NCBI RefSeq assembly: GCF_900108115.1
Contig: NZ_FTPU01000009.1
Coordinates: 40,473-104,472 of the forward strand
Length of the DNA stretch: 64,000 bases
From: Epilithonimonas bovis DSM 19482
Lineage (GTDB): Bacteria; Bacteroidota; Bacteroidia; Flavobacteriales; Weeksellaceae
Reading direction: 5' to 3'
Part shown: piece after piece, positions 50,389 to 60,681 of the stretch
Numbering within the stretch: position 1 is the first letter of the stretch
How the letters are laid out: the number at the start of each line of letters is the position of its first letter
The notes under the pieces: generated by a model
Told to the model about the DNA's origin: nothing
Databases searched by the model: none
Seen by the model: only the letters and a program-made list of their open reading frames with translations
Position numbers and translations under genes: made by a program

Positions 50389-50553
50389 CCTACAATAGTT
50401 CTAACACAAAGAAGTAAACTCAACAATTAAAAATTACCGGACAAAAGTTCATTAGATGGCGTGCTGCCCTGCGCAGATTACAGATAATGAAAATCAGTCC
50501 AAATCGTGTTTTTATGGAGTTTACTCTATAACTGAACTGTTGTAGGTTTTTTT
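50389..50553 (+). ncRNA. ssrS: Probable 6S RNA
   Basis: The segment folds as one long rod. CCTACAATAGTTC (50389-50401) pairs with GAACTGTTGTAGG (50534-50546, one wobble), AGTAAACTC (50413-50421) pairs perfectly with GAGTTTACT (50517-50525), GGAC (50439-50442) with GTCC (50497-50500), and TTCATTA (50448-50454) with TAATGAA (50485-50491), with a GC-rich apical hairpin. An open central region (50422-50438 against 50501-50516) matches the bubble that 6S RNA uses to mimic an open promoter. It ends in a T-run and follows zapA, as ssrS does in Proteobacteria. It would inhibit sigma-70-type RNA polymerase in stationary phase. The call is from structure, size (about 165 nt) and synteny, without a covariance search. 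Confidence 0.8.
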
Positions 50554-50690
50554 ATTTTCCGTCAGAGGTCAGAAGCTGGTTGATGGAAGTTTATTAAAAA
50601 TTGGAAAAAGAAAATCTTTGTAGAAGAATGAAAATCATCTGACTTCAAACAATTAAAAAGAGACAATTAAAACTCAATATATATAAATTT
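50554..50690 (+). other. Intergenic region before rny
   Basis: After the 6S-like RNA the sequence is AT-rich. I see no further element and no exact TAnnTTTG box. Confidence 0.5.
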
Positions 50691-52262
50691 ATGGACACAA
50701 TTACCATTATTATCGGTGTTGTAGCACTTATCATCGGAGCCGTGGCAGGACTTTTCTTTGGGAAAAGCGCCATCAATTCCAAAGCGAAATACATGATAGA
50801 AGATGCTAAAAAAAGCGCTGAAAACATTATAGAAAAAGCCAATGTGCAGGCAGAAGCAGTAAAAAAAGAAAAACAACTGCAAGCCAAAGAAAAATTTCTC
50901 GAGCTTAAGTCTCAACACGATGCAGACATCCAGCAAAGGGAGAAAAAAATGCAGGATTCTGAAAAACGAATCAAAGACAAAGAAAGCAAACTCAATGATG
51001 AGCTGAGCAAGGCCGGAAAACTGGAAAAAGATCTGGAAAGACAACTGGCAGACTACAACAAAAAGCTGGACATTGTACAGAAAAAACAGCATGACCTGGA
51101 TGTTGCAACGGCACAAAAAGTAGAAATGCTGGAAAAAATCTCCAATTATTCTGCTGAAGAGGCCAAAAACGAACTCGTGGAATCATTAAAAGCGGAAGCT
51201 AAAACCAAAGCCCAGGCTCACGTCCAAAGCATTATGGAGGAAGCCCAACTGAATGCGAAAAACGAAGCGAGAAAAATCGTCATCCAAACTATCCAAAGAA
51301 TTGGAACAGAACAGGCGGTAGAAAACTCGGTTTCTGTATTCAATATCGAGTCTGATGAGATCAAAGGTAGAATTATCGGGCGAGAAGGTAGAAATATCAG
51401 GGCGCTGGAAGCTGCAACTGGTGTAGAAATCATCGTGGACGATACGCCGGAAGCTATTTTACTTTCCTGTTTTGACCCGGTGAGGAGAGAGATCGCCAGA
51501 TTGTCCCTACACAGATTGGTAACCGATGGCAGAATCCACCCGGCAAGAATCGAAGAAGTAGTGGAAAAAACCAGAAAACAAATCGAAGAAGAAATTATAG
51601 AAGTTGGTAAAAGAACGATTATCGATCTTGGTATCCATGGTTTGCATCCTGAATTGGTGAAAATTGTTGGTAGGATGAAGTTCCGTTCTTCTTATGGGCA
51701 AAACTTACTGCAACACTCCAGAGAAGTGGCAAACATTGCCGCAACCATGGCAGCAGAATTAGGACTGAATGTTAAATTAGCAAAAAGAGCCGGTCTTCTT
51801 CACGATATAGGGAAAGTTCCTGAGCAGGAATCTGAATTACCTCACGCACTCTTGGGTATGCAATGGGCTGAGAAATTTGGTGAAAATGCCGAAGTTATCA
51901 ATGCTATTGGTGCTCACCACGACGAGATTGAGATGACTTCTCTCTTATCACCGATTATTCAGGTAGCGGATGCCATCTCCGGTGCGAGACCAGGCGCAAG
52001 AAGACAGGTTTTGGAATCTTATATCCAAAGGCTAAAAGATCTGGAAGCGGCTGCATTAAGCTTTGACGGTGTATCCAGTGCTTACGCCATCCAGGCCGGC
52101 AGAGAGCTGAGAGTTATGGTAGAAAGCGGGAAAGTAAATGACGAAAACGCTTACCAATTGTCTTATGACATCTCAGAAAAAATCCAAAATGAACTGACTT
52201 ATCCGGGACAGGTAAAAGTAACGGTCATCAGAGAAACAAGAGCCGTGAATATCGCAAGATAA
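50691..52262 (+). CDS. rny: Ribonuclease Y
   Basis: The 523-residue membrane-anchored endoribonuclease initiates mRNA decay. It has an N-terminal helix ([20 protein letters not shown]), a long coiled coil (about 40-190), a KH domain with [14 protein letters not shown], and an HD domain with [12 protein letters not shown] and [12 protein letters not shown]. It ends in a terminator. Typical length and domain order. Confidence 0.96.
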   Translation: MDTITIIIGVVALIIGAVAGLFFGKSAINSKAKYMIEDAKKSAENIIEKANVQAEAVKKEKQLQAKEKFLELKSQHDADIQQREKKMQDSEKRIKDKESKLNDELSKAGKLEKDLERQLADYNKKLDIVQKKQHDLDVATAQKVEMLEKISNYSAEEAKNELVESLKAEAKTKAQAHVQSIMEEAQLNAKNEARKIVIQTIQRIGTEQAVENSVSVFNIESDEIKGRIIGREGRNIRALEAATGVEIIVDDTPEAILLSCFDPVRREIARLSLHRLVTDGRIHPARIEEVVEKTRKQIEEEIIEVGKRTIIDLGIHGLHPELVKIVGRMKFRSSYGQNLLQHSREVANIAATMAAELGLNVKLAKRAGLLHDIGKVPEQESELPHALLGMQWAEKFGENAEVINAIGAHHDEIEMTSLLSPIIQVADAISGARPGARRQVLESYIQRLKDLEAAALSFDGVSSAYAIQAGRELRVMVESGKVNDENAYQLSYDISEKIQNELTYPGQVKVTVIRETRAVNIAR

Positions 52263-52289
52263 TCAAAATTTCATAATATAAAAACATTG

Positions 52290-52315
52290 GGCTTCCGAAT
52301 AAGGAAGCCTTTTTT
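52290..52315 (+). terminator. Intrinsic terminator after rny
   Basis: GGCTTCC pairs with GGAAGCC around GAATAA, followed by six T. The stem is the same as that after hsp20. Confidence 0.93.
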
Positions 52316-52438
52316 CATGAATGACAAATTTTCACCTAAAATGACAGAATTTCATAATAAGAACAGTTGGCATACCATTGGAATTTATGGAATTGAGTTT
52401 ACAAAAAATATTGTTTAACCTTTTAAAATCAGTTTGTT

Positions 52439-52894
52439 ATGTCAATTGTAAAAAGAAACACTGGCGATTTGTTCCCTGCCAGTCCGAGAACATTGTTCGA
52501 TGACTTTTTCAGCCGCGAACTTTTTAACTGGGGCAATAATAATTTTTCTTCAACAAGAACCACACTTCCATCTGTAAACATCAAGGAACTTGATGATTGC
52601 TTTGAAGTGGAAGTAGCTGCACCGGGATTGGAAAAGGAAGATTTCATGATCACTTTGGAAGGTAATCTTCTGACAATTTCATCTACCAAAAAAAATGAAA
52701 CAGAAGACAGAACCGGCCAATATATGAGAAAAGAATTCAGCTACCAGTCTTTTTCGCGTAGTTTTGAGCTGGCAAAAGATGTTGTGGATGAGGAACGGAT
52801 CCAGGCAAAATATGAAAATGGTGTACTGAAACTCAACATCCCGAAAACAGAAAAAGCAAGAAAGCAAGAACCTAAACTTATTGAGATTCAATAA
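52439..52894 (+). CDS. Small heat-shock protein of the Hsp20 family
   Basis: The 151-residue chaperone binds unfolding proteins to prevent aggregation. The alpha-crystallin domain spans about 45-140: NIKELDDCFEVEVAAPGLEK, then ITLEGNLLTISSTK, KEFSYQSFSRSF and the terminal strand ENGVLKLNIPK. An IxI-like tail is not obvious. The 5' region has no clear CIRCE element, so its heat regulation is open. Confidence 0.93.
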   Translation: MSIVKRNTGDLFPASPRTLFDDFFSRELFNWGNNNFSSTRTTLPSVNIKELDDCFEVEVAAPGLEKEDFMITLEGNLLTISSTKKNETEDRTGQYMRKEFSYQSFSRSFELAKDVVDEERIQAKYENGVLKLNIPKTEKARKQEPKLIEIQ

Positions 52895-52900
52895 TAAAAA

Positions 52901-52926
52901 GGCTTCCAAAATTGGAAGCCTTTTTT
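52901..52926 (+). terminator. Intrinsic terminator after hsp20
   Basis: GGCTTCC pairs with GGAAGCC around AAAATT, followed by six T; the stem is identical to that after rny. Confidence 0.93.
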
Positions 52927-52948
52927 CAATATTAACTCAAACTCTCTC

Positions 52949-54637
52949 TTATTCTACTCCTACAGAGTCATCGCCTCGCCCATCTGCAACAGCATGGATA
53001 TTTTGATTCTCATCAACAAGGATGGCTTCTGTCCTGCCAATTTGCTTAATCTTCTCGAATTTATAATTCTTTTTCTCCAATGCTTTAATCGTTGTTTCAG
53101 GGAAGTTGTTTTCGACTTTTACAACTTCCGGTAGCCACTGGTGATGAAATTTGGGGGCATTAACAGCAAAATTGGCATTCTGACCAAAATCTACGACATC
53201 CACAATCGCCTGAAAAACCGATGTTGGTATAGTAGTTCCGCCCGGTGTACCAACAACCATTTTAACTTTATTATTTTTTAAAACCACTGTTGGAGCCATA
53301 GATGATAACATCCTTTTTCCCGCTTGTATTTTGTTGGCTTCGCCACCCACAGCGCCAAACATATTAGGAACGCCCGGCTTGATAGAGAAATCATCCATCT
53401 CATTATTCAGGAAAAAACCCGCGCCGGATACCACTGTCTTACTTCCATATAAACCATTAAGAGTGGTCGTTACAGAAACAGCATTTCCAAATTTATCAAG
53501 AATAGATATATGAGTGGTTTCCGTGCTTTCTTTCTGAGCGTTCATAATTTTACCGACATCTTTGCTTGGTGTTGCCTGTTTCGGATTGAATGACTTCCAT
53601 CTGTTTTTAAGATACTCATCCGATATCAGCATTTGGGTTTTATCCTGTATAAAATCCGGGTCGCCCATATATTCCGCACGGTCTGCATAAGCTCTGCGTT
53701 CTGCCTCTATCATAATCTGCACTGCTTCTTCAGAATTAAGTTGATATTTTGAAAGGTCTTCATAAGAAGCCATTCTCAACATCTGAGCCAACAGAGGGCC
53801 ACCGCTGGACGGCAAAGGCATTGATACAATATCATGGCCTTTGTAATCAAAAACCAAAGCCTTTCTCTCCTTCGTTTTATAATTTTTGAGATCAGCAGAC
53901 TGGATGATTCCGTTGCCATTTTTCATTTCATCAATGATCAGTTGAGCCGTTTTTCCTTCATAAAACTCTTTTTCTCCTGATTTTTGGATTCTTCTAAGCG
54001 TCTCTGCCAATTCTGGCTGGATGAGAAGGTCGCCTGTTTTCCAATCCTGATTTTTTACAAAGGCCACTGTATTTTTGTTATGTTTCAGGAAATCATTTTT
54101 GTGTGCATTGAGCAAACCTGCCTCCTGCTCTGTGATTGCAAAACCTATTGCAGCCAAATCAATAGCCGGTTCTATGAGTTTTGAGAATGGCAGCTGTGCA
54201 TATTTCATCGTTTCAAACATCCCGGAGATACTCCCAGGCACTCCTACTGCTAACCTTCCGTTCTGGGAAAGATCCGTGTTGGCATTTCCCTGCTTATCCC
54301 AATACATATCGAAACTTGCTTTAGATGGTGCAGTTTCCCTGTAGTCCAAAGCCAGCTTTCTTCCATCAGCCGTTGCAGCAACCAAAAAACCACCACCTCC
54401 AATATTGCCGGCCTGAGGATAAACTACCGCCAAAGCTAGCTGCGTTGCGATAGCCGCATCAAAGGCGTTACCACCCTGTTTCAGTATTTTAGCACCAGCC
54501 TCACTGGCGAGTGGATGCGCAGAAACTACCACACCTTTGTTTTTAACCTTTACTTCTTTTATAATATTAATATCGGTATACTGGGCAAAGATCCAAGTGG
54601 AGTTAAGAACCAGCAATAAAAAGAATTTCTTTTTCAT
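52949..54637 (-). CDS. ggt: Gamma-glutamyltranspeptidase
   Basis: The 562-residue Ntn-hydrolase is exported (signal MKKKFFLLLVLNSTWIFAQ) and self-cleaves into two subunits before the Thr of TTHISILDKFGN. The large subunit starts GVVVSAHPLASEAG; the small subunit has GGGTTIPTS-like PGGTTIPTS and FLNNEMDDFS. It degrades glutathione and transfers its gamma-glutamyl group in the periplasm. The ATG at 54637 is preferred over one five residues upstream. Confidence 0.93.
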   Translation of the reverse strand: MKKKFFLLLVLNSTWIFAQYTDINIIKEVKVKNKGVVVSAHPLASEAGAKILKQGGNAFDAAIATQLALAVVYPQAGNIGGGGFLVAATADGRKLALDYRETAPSKASFDMYWDKQGNANTDLSQNGRLAVGVPGSISGMFETMKYAQLPFSKLIEPAIDLAAIGFAITEQEAGLLNAHKNDFLKHNKNTVAFVKNQDWKTGDLLIQPELAETLRRIQKSGEKEFYEGKTAQLIIDEMKNGNGIIQSADLKNYKTKERKALVFDYKGHDIVSMPLPSSGGPLLAQMLRMASYEDLSKYQLNSEEAVQIMIEAERRAYADRAEYMGDPDFIQDKTQMLISDEYLKNRWKSFNPKQATPSKDVGKIMNAQKESTETTHISILDKFGNAVSVTTTLNGLYGSKTVVSGAGFFLNNEMDDFSIKPGVPNMFGAVGGEANKIQAGKRMLSSMAPTVVLKNNKVKMVVGTPGGTTIPTSVFQAIVDVVDFGQNANFAVNAPKFHHQWLPEVVKVENNFPETTIKALEKKNYKFEKIKQIGRTEAILVDENQNIHAVADGRGDDSVGVE

Positions 54638-54823
54638 ATAATTTTTTATCAAAGATAATCATTGAACTAATAAAATATCAGAACAATTAAAAAAGTTAAT
54701 TTAACATAAAACATTAGTTATATATTACTAATTATATATATTAATTAAAATTAATTTACTTTTATTTTATTAATATTATTTAATGTATAATTTTATTTAT
54801 TACTTTTATTTAAAATTTATACT

Positions 54824-57688
54824 ATGAAGAAAAATTACCAAAAGATTATCACATTAGGAATCATCTTTTTTGCTATCTCCGAAGTGTCTGCACAAGTCAC
54901 AGATTCTACAAAGGATAAAAGTATCGAGGAAGTTGTTGTTTTGGGATCCAGAGCAGGCAGCAGAATTAAAACAGATACACCTGTACCTGTAGATGTTTTT
55001 GATGTCCAAAAAATTGCTAAAGAATCACCTCAAACAACCCTCAACCAAATACTCAACTTTGTTGCGCCATCCTTTACATCCAATACGCAAACTGTAGCTG
55101 ACGGAACAGACCATATCGATCCTGCACAATTGCGCGGATTAGGGCCTGATCAGACTTTGGTTTTACTTAATGGTAAAAGGCGGCATACCTCTTCGCTCGT
55201 TAACATTAACGGGACACCGGGAAGAGGCTCTGTTGGGACCGACCTCAATGCTATCCCTGCTTTTGCGCTTTCAAAAATAGAAGTTCTAAGAGACGGTGCA
55301 GCAGCCCAATACGGTTCCGATGCCATTGCGGGTGTCATCAACCTAAACTTAAAAAGATCAACCAACGGATTATCAGGCGCATTAACGGCAGGTGCTAACT
55401 TCTCATCAGAATCTAATAACCTGACAGGAGGTGTAGATGGTGAAAATTATCAAGTGGATCTTAATTATGGTGCGAAAATTGGCAATAAAGGAGGATTTAT
55501 TAACCTAACAGCTTCTGCTGTTTACCGCGACCCGACTTCCCGAGCCAGTGCCTATAGTGGATCAATATATAATATCTTTAATGCTATAGAAGGGCGTGCA
55601 AGACAAAATGGTTTTGATTTTAACAATTATTTCACCAATATCACCACTGTTTCGTCAGCTAACGCTTCAACCATTATCAATGCGATCCATCAGTATGCAC
55701 AACAAGTTACTTACCTAGATCCCGTAACTCAAGGAAAAATACAAGACGCTACCAGCATAAGTACATTACAAGGCTTATTAAGTGCTGATGTCACCAATAA
55801 CGAATTAGCTTACCGTGGCCTTACCAGAGAAGATTTTAACATGCGCGTTGGGCAATCTTCACTTAGAAGTGGGCAGCTTTTTGCCAATGCAGAAGTCCCT
55901 TTGGGAGAAAACTGGAAAGCTTACGCTTTTGGTGGTTATGGTTACAGGGGTGGTAACTCTGCCGGATTCTACCGAAGACCTGTGCAAGCCAATACTTTTT
56001 CCAGCATTTATCCTAATGGTTTCTTACCAGAAATTGGTTCTACCATTCAGGATATTTCATTTGTTGGAGGAGCCAAAGGTAAAATGGGCGAATGGATTGT
56101 TGACCTAAGCAATACCTTTGGTAAAAACAGCTTCCGATACGATATCAAAAATACTGGCAATACCACGATGCGATTTGCTTCTCCTTCCGAATTCTATGCC
56201 GGTACAATGGGTTTCAGTCAGAATACAATCAATCTTGATATTTCGAGACCATTTGATGTCCTAGCAGGGCTTAATTTAGCTTTTGGTGGCGAGGTAAGAT
56301 TTGAAAATTATAAAATCACCGCTGGTGATGTAGATTCCTACGCACGATACGACGTAAGCGGCAACCCTCATTATACCAATGACGGCACGCCTATAACATC
56401 GTTTCCTACAGATTTTTTTGGAGCTTACAGGCCGGCAGGCAGCCAGGTGTTCCCGGGTTTTACACCTACCAATGCCATCAATAAAAACAGAACCAGCGAA
56501 GCCATCTATGCCGATGCAGAACTTAATTTTACCAAAAGATTCCTTGCAGATGTTGCTTTGAGATATGAGAATTATTCGGATTTTGGATCTACCTTCAACT
56601 ATAAGTTAGCATTACGGTATAAGCTTCTGGATAATCTCAACGTAAGAGCTGCTGCACAAACCGGTTTCCGTGCACCATCCTTACAGCAAAAATACTTCAG
56701 CAACGTATCTACACAGTTTATTGCAGGCGTAGGTTATCAGGTAGCCACGTTTGCGGATGGCTCTCCAATTAAAAATGCTTTGATAGGATCCGAATTAAAA
56801 CAGGAAAAATCAAAATCCTATTCTGCTGGTTTCACTTATAAAATCCCGTCACTCAACCTGACATTTACCGCAGATGGTTATTTTGTTAAAATCAAGGACA
56901 GGATTACACTCACAGACGTTTTTGCCAGACCTACAGGACCATTTCCTAACGGCTCTCAATTGGCTATGATTCAAAAAGAGTTTGATGCAGTTGGAGCCAG
57001 CCAGGCTATTTTCTTCGCTAACTCTATTGATACCGAAACAAAAGGCCTTGATCTGGTCATCAGCCACAAAATCACTTTTAGCGAAAAGGTATCTTTAACC
57101 AATGATTTTGGGATGAATATCAACAAAACGGTCAATGTTGGCGGCATCCATGCTTCAGATATCCTGGCCAACAACGGTTATATCAACAATTATTTCTCAG
57201 AATCATCCCGTGTTTACCTGGAAGAAGCCATCCCAAGAACCAAAATGAATCTCGCCCACAGTTTAAAAGTGGGAGATTTCAGCTTCTTTGTCAGGAATGG
57301 ATTTTTTGGAAAAATTACGGATCCTAATGCCGGCGATGCCAACAAAGACGGAAGGATTGATGCGATCATCGTCAATGGAAAACCTGTTGAAATTGAACAT
57401 CCTGTTTGGACTGCCCGTGTGATTACAGATCTTTCTGTAGGCTACAGTTTTACAAAATCCGTACAGCTTGTAGTAGGCGCCAACAACCTATTTGATGTAT
57501 ATCCGGCACATAACTATACTTCCGCAAAAGTATCACGCGCAACGGGGATTACAGATGGGCAAATTGTGTATGGTGCACCGGTATCATACGATTTATCTAA
57601 TGCCGATCAGTTTGTCTATTCCAGAAACGTATCCCAGTTTGGGATGAACGGCCGCTATCTTTTTGCAAGAATCAATTTTGACTTTTAA
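54824..57688 (+). CDS. TonB-dependent outer-membrane receptor
   Basis: The 954-residue protein has a signal peptide (MKKNYQKIITLGIIFFAISEVSA), a TonB-box-like segment IEEVVVLGSRA, a plug domain (about 50-170) with TPVPVDVFDV and DQTLVLLNGKRRH, and a barrel ending in the aromatic GRYLFARINFDF. It has no carboxypeptidase-regulatory domain and no SusD partner beside it, so it is the classical receptor type. The ligand is unknown. The 170 bp upstream are extremely AT-rich. Confidence 0.9.
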   Translation: MKKNYQKIITLGIIFFAISEVSAQVTDSTKDKSIEEVVVLGSRAGSRIKTDTPVPVDVFDVQKIAKESPQTTLNQILNFVAPSFTSNTQTVADGTDHIDPAQLRGLGPDQTLVLLNGKRRHTSSLVNINGTPGRGSVGTDLNAIPAFALSKIEVLRDGAAAQYGSDAIAGVINLNLKRSTNGLSGALTAGANFSSESNNLTGGVDGENYQVDLNYGAKIGNKGGFINLTASAVYRDPTSRASAYSGSIYNIFNAIEGRARQNGFDFNNYFTNITTVSSANASTIINAIHQYAQQVTYLDPVTQGKIQDATSISTLQGLLSADVTNNELAYRGLTREDFNMRVGQSSLRSGQLFANAEVPLGENWKAYAFGGYGYRGGNSAGFYRRPVQANTFSSIYPNGFLPEIGSTIQDISFVGGAKGKMGEWIVDLSNTFGKNSFRYDIKNTGNTTMRFASPSEFYAGTMGFSQNTINLDISRPFDVLAGLNLAFGGEVRFENYKITAGDVDSYARYDVSGNPHYTNDGTPITSFPTDFFGAYRPAGSQVFPGFTPTNAINKNRTSEAIYADAELNFTKRFLADVALRYENYSDFGSTFNYKLALRYKLLDNLNVRAAAQTGFRAPSLQQKYFSNVSTQFIAGVGYQVATFADGSPIKNALIGSELKQEKSKSYSAGFTYKIPSLNLTFTADGYFVKIKDRITLTDVFARPTGPFPNGSQLAMIQKEFDAVGASQAIFFANSIDTETKGLDLVISHKITFSEKVSLTNDFGMNINKTVNVGGIHASDILANNGYINNYFSESSRVYLEEAIPRTKMNLAHSLKVGDFSFFVRNGFFGKITDPNAGDANKDGRIDAIIVNGKPVEIEHPVWTARVITDLSVGYSFTKSVQLVVGANNLFDVYPAHNYTSAKVSRATGITDGQIVYGAPVSYDLSNADQFVYSRNVSQFGMNGRYLFARINFDF

Positions 57689-57732
57689 GAAAAGATAGTT
57701 TAAAATCCAAGAAACAATTTTTTATTATTTGG

Positions 57733-57772
57733 CCCGAGAAGCAGTGTTTTATAACATCTTCTCGGGTTTTTT
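57733..57772 (+). terminator. Intrinsic terminator after the TonB receptor
   Basis: CCCGAGAAG pairs with CTTCTCGGG around a 16-nt loop and is followed by TTTTTT. Confidence 0.92.
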
Positions 57773-57795
57773 GTTTCAGTTATAATCAAGTCAAA

Positions 57796-58356
57796 TTATT
57801 CTATCACAATATTCAACTGATCCAGCAATCCCATCAGATTATCTTTTGAAAACCTGGTTTTTTTGAGTTGATTTTGATTAGGATTAATAGAAAAATGCTC
57901 TGCATTCCTAAAATCTGTACCATCCAGCACCGATCTTTCGAAAACTGCATTCAAAAGATCTGAATGATCAAAAACAGAATTTGACAAATTACTTTCGGTA
58001 AAGTCTACCTCTCGCATGGTACAATTTTTAAAAACTGTTTTGCGAACATCCAACTGGTAAAATGATGAATGGTCTAATATACAATCATTGAACCTGAAGG
58101 AGATATTGAACTGATTGCAATCCTCAAAATTAACCCCAATCATCTTACAGTTTTTGAAAACCACATCCCGGAAAACCGCCTGATGAATTTTTACGTTACT
58201 TAAATCACAATCCCGGAATTCGCAGTCAGAAAATTGGTAACCTGATAAATCTTGCTCTGCAAAATTGCAATTTTCAAAAATACAGTCATTATAATCAGCC
58301 TTGATAAATTCGGATGTAGTAACTTTTGTAAAAGTCTGTTCAGCAAAATAATCCAT
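57796..58356 (-). CDS. Pentapeptide-repeat protein
   Basis: The 186-residue protein consists of repeats of A/C-D/N-L/F-x-x type: FENCNFAEQDLSGYQFSDCE, VVFKNCKMIGVNFEDCN and SVFDHSDLLNAVFE, which should form a right-handed quadrilateral beta-helix. It resembles Qnr/McbG proteins that mimic DNA and protect gyrase, but is shorter than Qnr. Its ATG overlaps the bestrophin stop by one base (TAATG). Function unproven. Confidence 0.85.
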   Translation of the reverse strand: MDYFAEQTFTKVTTSEFIKADYNDCIFENCNFAEQDLSGYQFSDCEFRDCDLSNVKIHQAVFRDVVFKNCKMIGVNFEDCNQFNISFRFNDCILDHSSFYQLDVRKTVFKNCTMREVDFTESNLSNSVFDHSDLLNAVFERSVLDGTDFRNAEHFSINPNQNQLKKTRFSKDNLMGLLDQLNIVIE

Positions 58357-59279
58357 TAATCTATAAAATATTGGGTTGGTACGTCCAGCGTCGGTTGTTT
58401 TATATCCGCCTGCTCAAAAATAGAAAACTGAATGGTTGTACAAATGCTATTAAGAGCCAGGTCATTCTCCTCTTCGCCAAAAGGCTCCTGAATCTCCTGG
58501 ATTATGGCATCCAAAGCGATAAAAGTATAGCTGATAAAAAGGACGATTACAGGCATCATCCATCCCACCACATCTACAAGACCAAATGGCAACCAAAAGC
58601 AATATAAATAAACTGTCCTGTGCAGCAATACAGTGTAGGCAAACGGCAGCGGTGTATTGGCAATCCTTTCACAACCACCAATAATCTGGGACATCATATT
58701 GAGCTGATTATCGATGGAGGCCAGCACGATCGTATCCATCTTCTTATCCTGATTCTGTCTGTTAAGCCACGCTCCCATCAAATCAAGCAAAATAACCGGT
58801 TTAAATTTTTTGTCCTTTACACGCTCAAAGTTTTCTGCAGAAAGAAGATTCTTAAGCTTTTCATTTGCATTTTTGTTCCTTAACTGATAATTGAGCGCCC
58901 AACAGAAAGCAGAAATCATCCTGACGAATTCCTGTTTTTTATCTTTTGCGTTTGGTTCGTCATCATTGATCAATGTCAAAACCTCGCGTGTCAGAGATCT
59001 TGTTTCGATGACCAAAGATCCCCAAAGCTTGCGGCCTTCCCAAAAACGGTCGTAGCTGGCAGAGTTGCAAAACCCCATAAATATTGCCAAAGAGAGACCT
59101 AAAAGCGTAAAAATGGCAGGATTAAGATGAACTTTGTATTCATAGATGTTCCCTTTAAAGTATAAAATCACCAATGAAAATAAAGTAATCATTGCCAGTT
59201 GAGGGATAATCTTGCGCAAAACAGAACCTTTCCAGATAAAAAGCATTCTGAACCAGTTGGTTCTTTGTCTAATAATCAT
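58356..59279 (-). CDS. Bestrophin-family anion channel
   Basis: The 307-residue protein has four membrane helices, with the family segment FCNSASYDRFWEGRKLWG (RxxEGRxxWG type) and a second set including FGLVDVVGWMMPVIVLF. Bacterial bestrophins such as KpBest are pentameric ion channels. It overlaps the pentapeptide gene and is therefore co-translated with it. Confidence 0.9.
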   Translation of the reverse strand: MIIRQRTNWFRMLFIWKGSVLRKIIPQLAMITLFSLVILYFKGNIYEYKVHLNPAIFTLLGLSLAIFMGFCNSASYDRFWEGRKLWGSLVIETRSLTREVLTLINDDEPNAKDKKQEFVRMISAFCWALNYQLRNKNANEKLKNLLSAENFERVKDKKFKPVILLDLMGAWLNRQNQDKKMDTIVLASIDNQLNMMSQIIGGCERIANTPLPFAYTVLLHRTVYLYCFWLPFGLVDVVGWMMPVIVLFISYTFIALDAIIQEIQEPFGEEENDLALNSICTTIQFSIFEQADIKQPTLDVPTQYFID

Positions 59280-59368
59280 TTTAAAATCAAATTACAGAGC
59301 CTTGTATTGTAGGACGTTTAAAAAACAGATAAATTTACAGAATTGTACGAGGATGAAGAAATTCTGAA

Positions 59369-60673
59369 ATGGAAAATCAAAAAAAAGTTTTAATTGTCAC
59401 TTATTACTGGCCACCTGCGGGCGGCCCCGGTGTACAGCGCTGGCTGAAGTTTGCCAAATACCTCCCCGAGTTTGGCTGGGAACCGATTATCTACACACCG
59501 GAAAATCCGAGTTATCCCTTGGTTGACGAAACATTACTCAACGAAGTCCCAAAACATCTGAAAATTATCAAAACCAATATCTGGGAACCCTATCAGATTG
59601 CTGAAAAACTAAGCAAGAGCAACAAAAAATACAAAGGTGGGCAGTTTGATGTCGGTAAAAACCAGTCGTTTTTTTCTAAGCTTTCAATTTTTATCCGGGG
59701 TAATTTTTTCATTCCTGATGCCAGGAAATTCTGGGTAAAACCGTCTGTCAAATTCCTGAAAAAATATCTTAAAGAGAATAAGATTGATGTTTTGGTAACC
59801 ACCGGGCCTCCCCATAGTCTGCATCTGATTGGGCTAGGACTCAAAAAAGATTTGCCGGAGCTGAAGTGGATCGCCGATTTCCGTGACCCGTGGACAGAAA
59901 TCTCTTACTACAAACACCTGAAATTAACCCAATGGGCAGACCAAAAACACAGACAACTTGAAAAGGCAGTTTTTGAAAATGCGGATATCACGCTAGCCAC
60001 AAGTTATACCGACGCCAAAAACTTCCGGAAAAACGGCGCAAATGCCTACTGCATTACAAACGGATTTGATAAAGAAAACACTTCGACTCCGCTTAGTGCG
60101 ACAGAAGGGAAATTAAATTTTACATTGAGTTATGTTGGGGTTCTTGAACAATTGAGAAATCCTGAGAATCTTTGGAAAGCGTTAGAGAATTTATGCAAAA
60201 CCAATTCTGATTTTGCTAAAGATTTTGAACTAAAATTTGTGGGGCGAGTAGATGATAAAATTTTGAATGAGATTGAGAGCTCAGTTTTGAAAAATAATAT
60301 TAGAAATCTTGGTTATCTCTCTCACAACGATTCTGTCCAAGAAATGCAAAACTCTGATCTTCTGCTGATTACCAATTTTCCTAGTGAAAGCTCTAAAGGG
60401 ATTATCCCCGGAAAATTGTTTGAATACCTGGCCACAGGAAAAAAAATTATCTCCTTTGGGCCAACTAATGCTGATGTCGAGACAATCTTATCCAAAATCA
60501 ATGCGGGAAAGCATTTTGATTATACAGAAACCAATTCTGTAAAAGACTATATTTTTTCTTTGTATGAAGATTGGAAAAACGATAAACCGATTACCAACGC
60601 TGCCAACATCAGTGAATTCAGCCGGCGTGCTCTCAGCGAAAAACTGGCAGGACTGATGGACAACCTGCTGTAA
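59369..60673 (+). CDS. Group 4 glycosyltransferase
   Basis: The 434-residue GT-B enzyme begins with LIVTYYWPPAGGPGVQRWLK, the GT4-type N-terminal glycine loop, and has VTTGPPHSLHLIGLGL, KLFEYLATGKKII near residue 350 and the C-terminal nucleotide-sugar-binding region. The sugar donor and the polymer are not evident. It stands alone, with no nearby polysaccharide cluster. Confidence 0.87.
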   Translation: MENQKKVLIVTYYWPPAGGPGVQRWLKFAKYLPEFGWEPIIYTPENPSYPLVDETLLNEVPKHLKIIKTNIWEPYQIAEKLSKSNKKYKGGQFDVGKNQSFFSKLSIFIRGNFFIPDARKFWVKPSVKFLKKYLKENKIDVLVTTGPPHSLHLIGLGLKKDLPELKWIADFRDPWTEISYYKHLKLTQWADQKHRQLEKAVFENADITLATSYTDAKNFRKNGANAYCITNGFDKENTSTPLSATEGKLNFTLSYVGVLEQLRNPENLWKALENLCKTNSDFAKDFELKFVGRVDDKILNEIESSVLKNNIRNLGYLSHNDSVQEMQNSDLLLITNFPSESSKGIIPGKLFEYLATGKKIISFGPTNADVETILSKINAGKHFDYTETNSVKDYIFSLYEDWKNDKPITNAANISEFSRRALSEKLAGLMDNLL

Positions 60674-60681
60674 ACCTCAGT

